DNA of 38,590 nt from UBA4719 sp035654835 (GTDB taxonomy: Bacteria; Actinomycetota; Actinomycetes; Actinomycetales; Dermatophilaceae): NCBI GenBank assembly GCA_035654835.1, contig DASRVZ010000063.1, positions 1 through 38,590 on the forward strand. Direction: 5' to 3'. Made by a program: the position numbers and the translations under genes. Under the pieces are notes generated by a model, which did not search any database, was not told where the DNA came from, and saw only the letters and a list, made by a program, of their open reading frames with translations. Position 1 is the stretch's first letter; every line of letters begins with the position of its first letter. Below are positions 16,243 to 25,563 of this stretch, in pieces.

Positions 16243-16391
16243 AGGAGCCATTCTCCTATGCCGGACCTCCAGCGTCGGTATGACGTGCCGGTCACCGACC
16301 GCCGATAGGTTGCCAACCACGGAAACCGATGGCGCATCGTCAGATGCCACGCCGGCCCTTCAGCGCGTCGACCAGACCATCGCCCCGGGCA

Positions 16392-18161
16392 TCAGCTGAC
16401 CTTGAGAGCCTCACGTTCGGAACGGTTGACGGCCGATACGACGGCCTTCAGCGAGGCGATCACGATGTTGGCATCGAGGCCGACCCCCCACAGCACCCGC
16501 TCGCCCACCGCGGCCTCGACGTAGGCCGCTGCCCGCGCGTCGCCGCCGGACGACAGCGCGTGCTCGGCATAGTCCAGGACGCGCACGTCGACGCCGAGGG
16601 TCGACATCGCCGACACGAAGGCTGCGATCGGGCCGTTGCCACTGCCCTCGATCGTGATCTCTTGACCTCCGTCGGTCATTCTCACGGAGATGGTGTCGGC
16701 ACCGTCGACCGTCGAGTCCGAACGCAGGCTCAGCAGTGAGAACCGGCCCCACTGCTCGGTATTGGTCGCTGTGGCTTCTGCGGCAGTCACCGGCAGGTAC
16801 TCGTCCCGGAACGCCGACCACAGCGCTGCCGGCAAGATCTCGCCGCCGACGACGTCGGTCCGCCTCTGGATGACACCGCTGAACTCGATCTGGAGCCGGC
16901 GCGGCAGGTCGAGGTGGTGCTCGCTCTTGAGGATGTAGGCCACGCCACCCTTGCCCGACTGGCTGTTGACGCGCACGACGGCCTCGTAGGACCGGCCGAT
17001 GTCGTGAGGGTCGATCGGCATATACGGCACGCCCCACACCAGGTCGTCAATCGACTCTGCTGACGGGTCCGCCGCCAGGTCGTACTCCATGGACTCGAAG
17101 CCCTTCTTGATCGCGTCCTGGTGCGATCCGGAGAAAGCCGTGAAGACCAGGTCGCCGCCATAGGGGTGACGCTCGTGGACGGGGAGCTGGTTGCAGTGCT
17201 CGACCGTGCGCCGGATCTCGTCGAGGTCCGAGAAGTCGATCTGCGGGTCGATTCCCTGGCTGAACAGGTTCATCCCCAGCGTCACCAGGCAGACGTTTCC
17301 GGTCCGTTCGCCATTGCCGAAGAGGCAGCCCTCGATCCGGTCGGCGCCGGCGAGGTAGCCCAGCTCAGCTGCGGCCACACCGGTTCCGCGGTCGTTGTGC
17401 GGGTGCAGGGACAGCACGATCGACTCACGGGGGATCAGGTGTCGGGACATCCACTCGATCGAGTCGGCATAGACGTTGGGGGTGATCATCTCGACGGTCG
17501 CCGGCAGGTTGATGATCACCTTGTGGTCGGGCCGGGCGTCGAATACCTCGATGACCTCGTTGCAGATCCGGGCCGCGAAATCCTGCTCGGTGCCGGTGTA
17601 GGACTCCGGTGAGTACTCGTAGTAGACGTCCGTCTCCGGCACGGTCTCCTCGAGCTTGCGGCACAGTCGCGCGCCCTGCAACGCGACGTCCACGATGCCG
17701 TCCTGGTCCAGGCCGAACACGACGCGCCGCTGCAGCACCGACGTCGAGTTGTACAGATGGACGATCGCCTGCTTGGCCCCACGGATCGAGTCATAGGTGC
17801 GCTCGATCAGGTGGTCACGCGCCTGCGTCAGCACCTGGATGGTCACGTCGTCGGGGATGTGCCCGCCCTCGATCAGCATCCGCACGAAGTCGAAGTCGGT
17901 CTGGCTCGCCGACGGGAAGCCGACCTCGATCTCCTTGTAGCCCATGCGCACCAACAGGTCGAACATCCGCTTCTTGCGCTCGGGGTTCATCGGGTCGATC
18001 AGGGCCTGGTTGCCGTCACGCAGGTCGACGGCGCACCAGCGCGGGGCCTTGGTCATGCGCTTGGTGGGCCACGTGCGATCGGGGAGCTCCACCGATATCT
18101 GCCGATCGAAGGGCAGGTACTTGCCGACCGGCATTCCGCTGGGCTGTTGGGGGTGAATCAT
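16392..18161 (-). CDS. leuA: 2-isopropylmalate synthase
   Basis: Joins acetyl-CoA and 2-ketoisovalerate in the first committed step of leucine synthesis. 589 residues. The HMGL-like barrel has VDLRDGNQAL near residue 45 (catalytic Arg/Asp), the metal-binding LHPHNDRGTG, and the GNGERTGN loop. The C-terminal LeuA regulatory domain (from about residue 440) should bind leucine for feedback inhibition. This is the long actinobacterial type. ATG 18161 has GAGAGG upstream. The leader region 18189-18290 encodes a leucine-rich peptide and a hairpin, so expression is probably controlled by leucine supply. recO follows 149 bp downstream on the same strand. Confidence 0.97.
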   Translation of the reverse strand: MIHPQQPSGMPVGKYLPFDRQISVELPDRTWPTKRMTKAPRWCAVDLRDGNQALIDPMNPERKKRMFDLLVRMGYKEIEVGFPSASQTDFDFVRMLIEGGHIPDDVTIQVLTQARDHLIERTYDSIRGAKQAIVHLYNSTSVLQRRVVFGLDQDGIVDVALQGARLCRKLEETVPETDVYYEYSPESYTGTEQDFAARICNEVIEVFDARPDHKVIINLPATVEMITPNVYADSIEWMSRHLIPRESIVLSLHPHNDRGTGVAAAELGYLAGADRIEGCLFGNGERTGNVCLVTLGMNLFSQGIDPQIDFSDLDEIRRTVEHCNQLPVHERHPYGGDLVFTAFSGSHQDAIKKGFESMEYDLAADPSAESIDDLVWGVPYMPIDPHDIGRSYEAVVRVNSQSGKGGVAYILKSEHHLDLPRRLQIEFSGVIQRRTDVVGGEILPAALWSAFRDEYLPVTAAEATATNTEQWGRFSLLSLRSDSTVDGADTISVRMTDGGQEITIEGSGNGPIAAFVSAMSTLGVDVRVLDYAEHALSSGGDARAAAYVEAAVGERVLWGVGLDANIVIASLKAVVSAVNRSEREALKVS

Positions 18162-18213
18162 CGTCTCGCCTCTCACGTCTGGTTGCATTCGGTGTGGCCG
18201 GGCAACTCAAACT

Positions 18214-18252
18214 CCGCGACGAGGGGGGCCGGGTTAGATGGCCTCGCCGCGG
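18214..18252 (-). promoter_or_regulatory. leuA leader hairpin (probable attenuator)
   Basis: On the minus strand the arm CCGCGGCGAGG (18252-18242) pairs over 11 bp, with one G-U, with CCTCGTCGCGG (18224-18214) around a 17-nt loop. The left arm lies inside the leader peptide, 5 nt after its run of leucine codons, and the peptide's stop codon is in the loop. A ribosome stalled on the Leu codons would cover the left arm. No U-tract follows, so control by a non-classical structure is likely. A conserved leader structure (LEU element) is known before actinobacterial leuA genes. Confidence 0.65.
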
Positions 18253-18290
18253 CAGCGAAGGAGGAGCAGGGCTCCAGACGCGATGCGCAC
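18234..18290 (-). CDS. leuA leader peptide
   Basis: A short frame, GTG 18290 to TAA 18234, encodes 18 residues: MRIASGALLLLRCRGEAI. Four consecutive leucine codons (CTG CTC CTC CTT, 18269-18258) are the classic signature of an attenuation leader. It ends 72 nt before leuA in the same direction. The start codon is the least certain part, since no strong ribosome-binding site precedes GTG 18290 and no in-frame ATG is nearby. The leucine run, location and overlapping hairpin make the assignment convincing. Confidence 0.8.
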   Translation of the reverse strand: MRIASGALLLLRCRGEAI

Positions 18291-18380
18291 GGAACCACCG
18301 TATGCCGTGAACCATCCGACCGTCCACCAATCGGACGTTGGTCCCGCATGGTGGACGCCGCCGCCGCTAGGCTCATCCCC

Positions 18381-18803
18381 ATGGACGCGCTCGACCTGGA
18401 CGATGCCATGGAAGCGGAGGTCGACGATCTGCTCCGGGAGGGGCTCGTCGTCTGGCTGACGACCGTGACCCCTGCGGGGCAACCCCAGACCTCACCCGTT
18501 TGGTACCACTGGGACGGGCACACCTTCCTGATCTTCAGCCAACCCGGGCAAGCGAAGCTCGCGAACATCGCGGCGAACCCACGTGTGTCGTTGCATCCGG
18601 TCGGCGCGCCCGACGCCGATGACGCAGTAACGATCGAGGGGACGGCTGCGCTCGATCCTTCTGCCCCGCCGTGCGATCAGATCCCCGAGTACATCGCCAA
18701 GTACCTCGAGCGGATCGACTATCTCGAGTGGACGCCGGCGAGCTTCGCGGAGGACTACTCCGTCGCGCTCCGGATCACGCCGACGCGGTTCCGCATCCTG
18801 TAG
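18381..18803 (+). CDS. PPOX-fold (pyridoxamine oxidase-like) F420/flavin-dependent protein
   Basis: 140-residue split beta-barrel protein, starting MDALDLDDAMEAEVDDLLREG at ATG 18381. The core is typical of the family: VVWLTTVTPAGQPQTSPVWYHWDG, then KLANIAANPRVSLHPVG, and a C-terminal RITPTRFRIL strand. The overall pattern fits the actinobacterial Rv3369-like group of F420-binding PPOX proteins (TIGR03667 by recollection). Substrate is unknown; members reduce or bind varied ligands, and FMN or haem binding cannot be excluded. It stands alone on the plus strand between era and the leuA leader, divergent from leuA and convergent with era. Confidence 0.88.
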   Translation: MDALDLDDAMEAEVDDLLREGLVVWLTTVTPAGQPQTSPVWYHWDGHTFLIFSQPGQAKLANIAANPRVSLHPVGAPDADDAVTIEGTAALDPSAPPCDQIPEYIAKYLERIDYLEWTPASFAEDYSVALRITPTRFRIL

Positions 18804-18819
18804 CCGCGGCACGAACCCG

Positions 18820-19734
18820 CTAGAAACCGAGGCGCTGCAGCTGTTTGGGGTCGCGCTGCCAGTCCTTCGCGACCTTGACGTGCAGGTCGAGATAGATCCT
18901 CTGGCCGAGCAGCGCTTCGATGGACGCACGCGCGGTGGTACCGACCTCGCGAAGACGGGCTCCACCCTTGCCGATGATGATGGCCTTCTGGCTGGACCGC
19001 TCGACAAACACATTGACCCGGACATCGAGCAACGGCGAGCTCTCCGGGCGACCCTCACGGGGCACTATCTCGTCGACGACGACGGCCAGGCTGTGCGGCA
19101 TCTCGTCGTCAAGGCCCTCGAGCGCCGCTTCCCGCACCAGCTCGGCGATCATGATGATCTCGGGCTCGTCGGTCAGGACACCATCGGGATACAGCATCGG
19201 CGAGACCGGCAGGTATGAGGAGAGCACCGCGGCGACCTCACTGACCTGATCGCCGCGCACGGCCGAACAGGGAATGATGGCGGCCCAGTCGCCGAGCTGG
19301 TCGATGGCGATGAGGTGCTCGGCCAGCCGCTTCTTGTCCACCTTGTCGCTCTTGGTCGCGATCGCGACGACCGGACGGCGCTTGGCCCGCTGCAGCTCGG
19401 CGAGCTCCTTGGCGATGTAGGTGTCGCCAGGACCGATCCGCTGGTCGGCGGGGAGGCAGAAGCCGATCACGTCGACCTCGAGCAAGGTCTCGCGGACCAG
19501 GTCGTTCAGTCGCTGCCCCAGCAGGGTCCGCGGTTTGTGCAGGCCAGGGGTGTCGACCAGGATCAGCTGCGCCGTCTCGGAGGTCGCGATCCCCCTGATC
19601 GTGTGCCGCGTGGTCTGCGGCTTGCTCGACGTGATGGCGACCTTCTGGCCTACCAGCGCGTTGGTCAGCGTCGACTTGCCGGCGTTGGGGCGGCCGACCA
19701 GACAGGCAAAACCCGCCCTGAACTCCTGCGTCAC
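18820..19734 (-). CDS. era: GTPase Era
   Basis: Essential GTPase that binds the 3' end of 16S rRNA and aids small-subunit assembly. 304 residues. G1 is GRPNAGKST (14-22), G3 is VDTPGLHKP and G4 is TKSDKVD. The C-terminal KH domain has KAIIIGKGGARLREVG and ends KDWQRDPKQLQRLGF. GTG 19734 overlaps the stop of the CorC-like gene by 4 bp (GTGA), placing it last in the phoH-ybeY-corC-era series. Confidence 0.97.
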   Translation of the reverse strand: MTQEFRAGFACLVGRPNAGKSTLTNALVGQKVAITSSKPQTTRHTIRGIATSETAQLILVDTPGLHKPRTLLGQRLNDLVRETLLEVDVIGFCLPADQRIGPGDTYIAKELAELQRAKRRPVVAIATKSDKVDKKRLAEHLIAIDQLGDWAAIIPCSAVRGDQVSEVAAVLSSYLPVSPMLYPDGVLTDEPEIIMIAELVREAALEGLDDEMPHSLAVVVDEIVPREGRPESSPLLDVRVNVFVERSSQKAIIIGKGGARLREVGTTARASIEALLGQRIYLDLHVKVAKDWQRDPKQLQRLGF

Positions 19735-21074
19735 GACGCTTCCTCCTGGGTTGACCTGTGTTCAGCGTTCCGGCCCGACGTTGTCCGTCCAACGTCTGAA
19801 GTCTCGTCAGCTGAAGTCTCGTCAGCCAAGCGTCGCACGATCACGGTGGCGATGCGGTGACGACGCCCGGCCATCCGCTCGGCCGTCAGCGACAACCCGG
19901 CGACCTCGCAGTGTGAGCCAAGGATAGGAACCAGGCCGTTGGTCTTCGCGAGCAGTCCGCCGACCGTGTCAACCTCGTCCTCCTCAATGGTCACGTCAAA
20001 GAGCTCAGCCAGGTCATCGATGTGCATCGCGGCCGGAACGCGGGTCGAGCCGTCCTCGAGCTCTTCGACGCCAGGACCCTCGCGGTCGAACTCGTCGTCG
20101 ATCTCTCCGACGATCTCCTCGAGGATGTCCTCGATCGTGACCAAGCCTGCGGTTCCACCGTATTCGTCGATGACGACGGCAAAATGGTTCTGGTCCCGCT
20201 GCATCTCACGCAGCAGATCGTCAATCGGTTTGCTCTCAGGAATGTACTGGGCTGGGCGCATCTGGTGACGTGCAGGCTGCGCGCCGGCGTCCGCGTCGGC
20301 ATAGACCCTGCGGGCGACGTCCTTGAAGTAGAGCAGCCCGAGCACGTCATCCGGACCGTCACCGACGACGGGGATGCGCGAGAACCCCGATCGCAGGAAC
20401 AACGACATCGCCTGACGCAGTGTCTTGTCCTGATCCATGGTCATCATGTCGGTGCGGGGCACCATCACCTCGCGCACCACCGTGTCACCCAGCTCGAAGA
20501 CCGAGTGGATCATCTCGCGTTCCTCGGCCTCGATCAGCGAGGACTCCCCCGCCATGTCGACCAGGTCGCGCAGCTCGGCCTCGGACTCGAACGGCCCTTC
20601 ACGATATCCGCGGCCAGGGGTCACGGCGTTGGCAAGCAGCACCAGGAGGCGCGCCACCGGGCCGAGCACCCGGCGCAGCATGACCAGGATCGGCGAGGTC
20701 AAAAGCGCCACCAGGTCAGCGTGCTGGAGGCCCAGCGTCCGAGGTGAGACCCCGACGATGGCAAAGGAGACCACGGCCATGACACCGATGGCGATCAGCA
20801 GGGTCGGCCAGAAGTCGTTGACCAGATCGGCCACGGCAAGCGTGATCAGGACGGCCGCTGCTGCCTCCGCGAGCACTCGCACGAAGGCCGCCACCGAGAG
20901 GTAGGCCGCACTGTCCGCCACGATAACGGCCAACGCCGACGCGCCTCGTCGACCCTCCTCGACGAGCTCACCGGATCGGTGACGCGAGAGGCGTGACAGC
21001 GATGACTCGGCGGCGGCCATCACGAAGGCGACCACGATGCTGGCGAACGCCGCAATGATGAGCTTGATGACCAT
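19731..21074 (-). CDS. CorC/HlyC-type CNNM-CBS membrane protein
   Basis: 447-residue protein of the hemolysin C / CNNM family, possibly involved in magnesium or cobalt transport. The N-terminal DUF21 membrane domain (about 1-180) has three or four helices. A CBS pair (about 205-335) has the conserved MVPRTDMMTMD start and FAVVIDEYGGTAGLVTIEDILEEIVGEIDDE (central motif DEYGGTAGLVT). The C-terminal CorC_HlyC domain (about 340-425) includes AELFDVTI and DTVGGLL. The C-terminal tail contains a duplicated ETSAD unit from a 15-bp repeat. It sits between ybeY and era, as in many Actinobacteria. Transport function is inferred from the family. Confidence 0.93.
   Translation of the reverse strand: MVIKLIIAAFASIVVAFVMAAAESSLSRLSRHRSGELVEEGRRGASALAVIVADSAAYLSVAAFVRVLAEAAAAVLITLAVADLVNDFWPTLLIAIGVMAVVSFAIVGVSPRTLGLQHADLVALLTSPILVMLRRVLGPVARLLVLLANAVTPGRGYREGPFESEAELRDLVDMAGESSLIEAEEREMIHSVFELGDTVVREVMVPRTDMMTMDQDKTLRQAMSLFLRSGFSRIPVVGDGPDDVLGLLYFKDVARRVYADADAGAQPARHQMRPAQYIPESKPIDDLLREMQRDQNHFAVVIDEYGGTAGLVTIEDILEEIVGEIDDEFDREGPGVEELEDGSTRVPAAMHIDDLAELFDVTIEEDEVDTVGGLLAKTNGLVPILGSHCEVAGLSLTAERMAGRRHRIATVIVRRLADETSADETSDVGRTTSGRNAEHRSTQEEAS
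19797..19826 (-). repeat. 15-bp tandem repeat in the CorC-like gene
   Basis: TGAAGTCTCGTCAGC occurs twice exactly, at 19797-19811 and 19812-19826. It is five codons, so the C-terminal tail keeps its frame. Confidence 0.9.
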
Positions 21075-21098
21075 GACTGGTAACGGACCGTTGGAGGG

Positions 21099-21549
21099 CT
21101 AGAGCTCGGCGGGGCGGCCGCGACCGGCCAGGAACGTCAGGAGCAGGGTGCGCTGGAGCTCGAACATCTCGCGCTCCTCGTCAGGCTCGGCATGGTCATA
21201 GCCGAGCAGGTGCAGGATGCCGTGGGTCAGGAGGAGCAGGAGCTCCTCTTCGGTCGCGTGACCCGCCCCGACCGCTTGATGCTCGGCCACCGACGGGCAC
21301 AGCACGATGTCGCCCAGGACGCCCTCGGCAGGCTCCTGGCCATCGCGCCCAGGCCTGAGCTCATCCATCGGGAAGCTCATGACGTCGGTCGGTCCGGGCA
21401 GGTCCATCCACTGCACGTGCAGGACCTCCATCGCCGCCTCGTCGACAAGCTTGACGCAGAGATCGGCCTGGGGGTGGACCTTCATCTCGCCCATCACGTA
21501 CTTGGCGCACGCGACAAGCTCCATCTCGTCGAGGGAGAAATCGCTCTCG

Positions 21550-21569
<20 letters not shown>
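21099..21569 (-). CDS. ybeY: Endoribonuclease YbeY
   Basis: Zinc-dependent RNase needed for 16S rRNA 3' maturation and ribosome quality control. 156 residues. The metal site HGILHLLGYDH (three histidines) is intact, and the upstream MSFPMDELRPG and LGDIVLCPSVA segments are typical. The GTG start at 21569 overlaps the 3' end of phoH by 20 bp, showing tight coupling. The CorC-like gene follows 24 bp downstream. Confidence 0.97.
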
Positions 21570-22644
<1,075 letters not shown>

Positions 22645-22668
22645 GTTGTGCCCAGTCTACGTGGGTTG

Positions 22669-23064
22669 TCAGCCCGGCGGCCACGTCATCGCCCGTCCCC
22701 CCAGCACGTGGACATGGGCGTGGAACACCATCTGATTCGCCAGCGCGCCGGTGTTGAACACGGTGCGGTAACCAGCCTCGAGGCCTTCCTGAGCCGCGAC
22801 GGCACCGACCGCCTCGAACAGCTCGACCACGCTCTGCGGCGATGACGCACCCAACGCCACGACGTCCGGCTGGTGCTCCTTGGGAATCACCAGCACATGG
22901 GTCGGCGCCTGCGGCTCGATGTCACGAAACGCCAGCGTCGTCGCCGTCTCATGGATGATGTCGGCGGGGATCTCACGCGCGACGATCTTGCAGAACAGAC
23001 AGTCGCCCGGCGTCGCAGGGTTGTCGGTGCTCGCGTGTTCGGTGCTCGCGTGTTCGGTGCTCAT
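22669..23064 (-). CDS. HIT-family nucleotide-binding protein
   Basis: 131-residue histidine-triad hydrolase, probably acting on AMP-linked substrates such as phosphoramidates or dinucleoside polyphosphates. The triad is His115, His117, His119 in FHAHVHVLGG. The N-terminal CLFCKIVAREIPA motif may bind zinc. ATG 23064 is chosen because homologous sequence begins only after the short N-terminal tail, which repeats STEHA through a 15-bp duplication. It leads the phoH operon with a 24-bp gap. Confidence 0.95.
   Translation of the reverse strand: MSTEHASTEHASTDNPATPGDCLFCKIVAREIPADIIHETATTLAFRDIEPQAPTHVLVIPKEHQPDVVALGASSPQSVVELFEAVGAVAAQEGLEAGYRTVFNTGALANQMVFHAHVHVLGGRAMTWPPG
23026..23062 (-). repeat. 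15-bp tandem repeat in the HIT gene N-terminus
   Basis: GGTGCTCGCGTGTTC (plus strand) is repeated exactly at 23026-23040 and 23041-23055, with a 7-bp partial third copy up to 23062. In the protein it gives STEHASTEHAS. Confidence 0.9.
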
Positions 23065-23149
23065 GGGACGAGCGTACGGCTGGCCCGGACACCGCGGTGG
23101 ACACACCGGTCAACCGCGGAATGGAGCCGCGCGTCATACCAGCGTGAGA

Positions 23150-23713
23150 ATGTTGACCGTGGCCGAACGAGGAGAGACCGGGCCTGCCATCGCGGGGTGG
23201 GAGGCCGATTCAGCTCTCACCGACCTGTATGCCGCCCACTGGCATTCGCTCGTCCGCCTCTCGTGGCTGCTGGTCAGGGATCAATACGTGGCCGAGGAGA
23301 CGGTGCAGGAGGCCTTCGTGGCTATGCACTCCCACTGGTCCCAGCTTAGGGACCGCGACCTGGCCCTGGCCTACCTCCGCCGCAGCGTGGTCAACAGCTC
23401 ACGCTCGGTTCTTCGTCACCAGGTCGTCGAGGACCGCTATCTGAGCACAGAGACCAGAGCCCGCACCGCCTACGGCACGACCACGGAGCCCAGCGCCGAG
23501 ACGCTCGCCCTCGAGCATGCGACCGGCGACCGGTTGGTTGCCGCTCTGGGTCGCCTGCCCCGACGACAGCGAGAGGTGCTGACCCTGCGCTACTACCTTG
23601 ACCTCAGCGAGATCCAGATCGCCGATGCCCTGCATATCTCGCCGGGCTCGGTCAAGGCTCACGCCCACCGGGGCCTGGCCGCCCTGCGCGCCAAAGTGGA
23701 GGGCAGGTCATGA
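23150..23713 (+). CDS. ECF RNA polymerase sigma factor (SigE-family)
   Basis: 187-residue extracytoplasmic-function sigma factor. Region 2 (LYAAHWHSLVRLSWLLVRDQ to VQEAFVAMH) contacts the -10 element and core polymerase. Region 4 (LPRRQREVLTLRYYLDLSE to SPGSVKAHAHRGLAALR) binds the -35 element. The sequence style resembles the SigE-family group used in Streptomyces and relatives. ATG 23150 is assumed; GTG 23159 is possible, and neither has a strong ribosome-binding site. The stop overlaps the next start by 4 bp (ATGA), so the pair is translated together. It is divergent from the HIT gene, and its target promoters are not identifiable here. Confidence 0.93.
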   Translation: MLTVAERGETGPAIAGWEADSALTDLYAAHWHSLVRLSWLLVRDQYVAEETVQEAFVAMHSHWSQLRDRDLALAYLRRSVVNSSRSVLRHQVVEDRYLSTETRARTAYGTTTEPSAETLALEHATGDRLVAALGRLPRRQREVLTLRYYLDLSEIQIADALHISPGSVKAHAHRGLAALRAKVEGRS

Positions 23714-24768
23714 CAGACGACGACCTGCGGGACAGTGACATCGAGCGTCAGCTCCGCGAGAGCCTTCGCCGTCACGCCGAGCGGATCACCCCAAGAGAAC
23801 GACGAACGGAGATCCTGGCCATGGTGCACGAGCAGACAGAGACATCAGAGCCCCGGCGACGCTGGCTCATCCCCGTTGCCGCAGCCGCGTCGGTGGCTCT
23901 CATCGGCGCCATCGCGTGGGGTGTCGCGAACACCGGCAACCAGCAGGTCACGCCCGCAGCGACGTCCACGTCGAGCACGACCGGACCGACGACCTCGAAC
24001 GCGACGGGGGTGACCACCCAAGTGGCGTTGCCGGCATACTTCGTCGGCGCCAACTCGGGCACCGGCGAGACGTTCGGCCTCTACCGGGAGTTCGTGCGGA
24101 CTGCCGTTCCTGCCGGTGCCACGCCGGCACAGAAGGCCAAGGCGGCCGTTGCTGTGGCGATGAACGCCCAGCCGTTCACCAACTTCGAGCCCTACATCCA
24201 GCCATGGTCGGGGACAAAGGTCGAGGACCTCACGCTCATGCCGGACCTGATCACCATCACGCTCAGCGGTCCCGGTGCGAGCAGCTTCACCCCTGAGCAG
24301 ACCAAGCTCGCGGTCCAGGAGCTCGTGTGGACCGCCCAGGCGGCGATCGGCCAAGGGACCATCCCGGTGAAGTTCGTGGTGGCAGATGGATCCCCGGAGC
24401 TGTTCGGGACCTATGCCACCAACAAGACCTACAACCGCCCGACCAAGGAGCAGCAGTACGAAGACCTCGCGCCGATCTGGATCCTCTCTCCCGAGCGCGG
24501 CAAGGTGTTCCCGGCCGGTGCGCCCGTCGTGGCCAACGGCGAGTCCTGTGCCTTCGAGGCGACGACCCAGTGGGAGCTGAAGAAGGGCGGGGTGATCGTC
24601 AAGTCCGGCTCCACCATGGCCTCCAGCGGGTGCCCGATCCGAGGCACCTGGCAGGTGAACCTGGGCGTTCTCGCCCCTGGCAGCTACACGTTCCGGATGT
24701 TCGAGGTCAGCATGAAGGACGGCCAGAGCCTCGTGGCCGAGACGTCAAAGCCCTTCACTGTCAAGTAG
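23710..24768 (+). CDS. Membrane-anchored GerMN/Gmad2-like protein paired with the sigma factor
   Basis: 352 residues. A basic cytoplasmic N-terminus (about 1-50) precedes one membrane helix at about 52-72, then a Thr/Ser-rich linker and an exported part. The exported part holds a GerMN-like domain (about 110-240, with FGLYREFVRT and LVWTAQAAIG) and a C-terminal immunoglobulin-like domain similar to Gmad2 (about 255-350, IWILSPERGKVFPAGAPVVANGES then FEVSMKDGQ). Translational coupling to the ECF sigma gene and the type II topology suggest an anti-sigma or envelope-sensor role. No classical anti-sigma HXXXCXXC motif is seen, so that role is only inferred. Confidence 0.88.
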   Translation: MTDDDLRDSDIERQLRESLRRHAERITPRERRTEILAMVHEQTETSEPRRRWLIPVAAAASVALIGAIAWGVANTGNQQVTPAATSTSSTTGPTTSNATGVTTQVALPAYFVGANSGTGETFGLYREFVRTAVPAGATPAQKAKAAVAVAMNAQPFTNFEPYIQPWSGTKVEDLTLMPDLITITLSGPGASSFTPEQTKLAVQELVWTAQAAIGQGTIPVKFVVADGSPELFGTYATNKTYNRPTKEQQYEDLAPIWILSPERGKVFPAGAPVVANGESCAFEATTQWELKKGGVIVKSGSTMASSGCPIRGTWQVNLGVLAPGSYTFRMFEVSMKDGQSLVAETSKPFTVK

Positions 24769-24786
24769 TTCGGAACGTCATCGGGC

Positions 24787-25530
24787 TCAGCGCCAGCGTC
24801 CTGCGGCACTCATCACCGCGAGGGCCGCAGGTCCGGCGCTTGACGAGCGAAGGATGTTGGACCCCAGCCGAACCCTCACCGCTCCGGCCGCAACGAAGGC
24901 GCTGAGCTCATCCGGAGCGATCCCGCCCTCGGGACCGACGATGAGGACGACGTCACCGGACGTGGGCAGCTCGAGCCCTGCCAAGGCGGGCTCGGCATCC
25001 TCATGCAGGACGAGCGCCAGTGCTGCCTCCTCGATCCGCTGTATGACGGCCTGGTGGTTCGCAGGCCCACTCACCACCGGGACACGGGTCCGCCGCGACT
25101 GCTTGGCCGCGGCCAGCACGATCGACTCCCACTTGCGCAACGACTTGGCCGCTCGTTCCCCGCGCCAGATCACGACGCTGCGAGCAGCTTGCCAGGGAAC
25201 GACCTCGTCCACCCCGAGCTCGGTGGCGGCCTCGATGGCCTGCTCGTCCCGATCACCCTTGGCCAGTGCCTGAACCAGCACAAAGCGCGAATCCGGTTGC
25301 GGGTGACGCGTTATCGCCTGCACTCGCAGGTGCAGCTCACCCGGCCCGACACCCTCGACGATGGTCTCGGCGCGACAACCCATACCGTCGGCGAGCAGCA
25401 CCTGCTCACCGACGCCAATCCGCTTGACCGTGGCGGCATGACGACCCTCAGAACCGTCCAGGACGAACAACGTCCCGGCAGCGGCCCCCGCCAGCCGATC
25501 CGCCGATACGAAGAACAGCGGGGCGGTCAC
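24787..25530 (-). CDS. rsmE: 16S rRNA (uracil1498-N3)-methyltransferase RsmE
   Basis: SPOUT-class enzyme that methylates U1498 in 16S rRNA using S-adenosylmethionine. 247 residues from GTG 25530. The N-terminal PUA-like domain (about 1-75) precedes the knotted domain, which shows LIVGPEGGIAPDE and the final VRLGSNILRSSSAGPAALAVM motif. It lies 33 bp after dnaJ in the hrcA-dnaJ-rsmE order. It is convergent with the GerMN/Gmad2-like gene, with 18 bp between. Confidence 0.96.
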   Translation of the reverse strand: MTAPLFFVSADRLAGAAAGTLFVLDGSEGRHAATVKRIGVGEQVLLADGMGCRAETIVEGVGPGELHLRVQAITRHPQPDSRFVLVQALAKGDRDEQAIEAATELGVDEVVPWQAARSVVIWRGERAAKSLRKWESIVLAAAKQSRRTRVPVVSGPANHQAVIQRIEEAALALVLHEDAEPALAGLELPTSGDVVLIVGPEGGIAPDELSAFVAAGAVRVRLGSNILRSSSAGPAALAVMSAAGRWR

Positions 25531-25563
25531 GTCGCGAGCTTCGGTGCCCGGGAGGACATGGGC

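Noticed and set aside
18162..18380. T-box riboswitch before leuA
   Set aside because: No T-box sequence or specifier-loop architecture was found; the leucine-rich leader peptide explains the region better.
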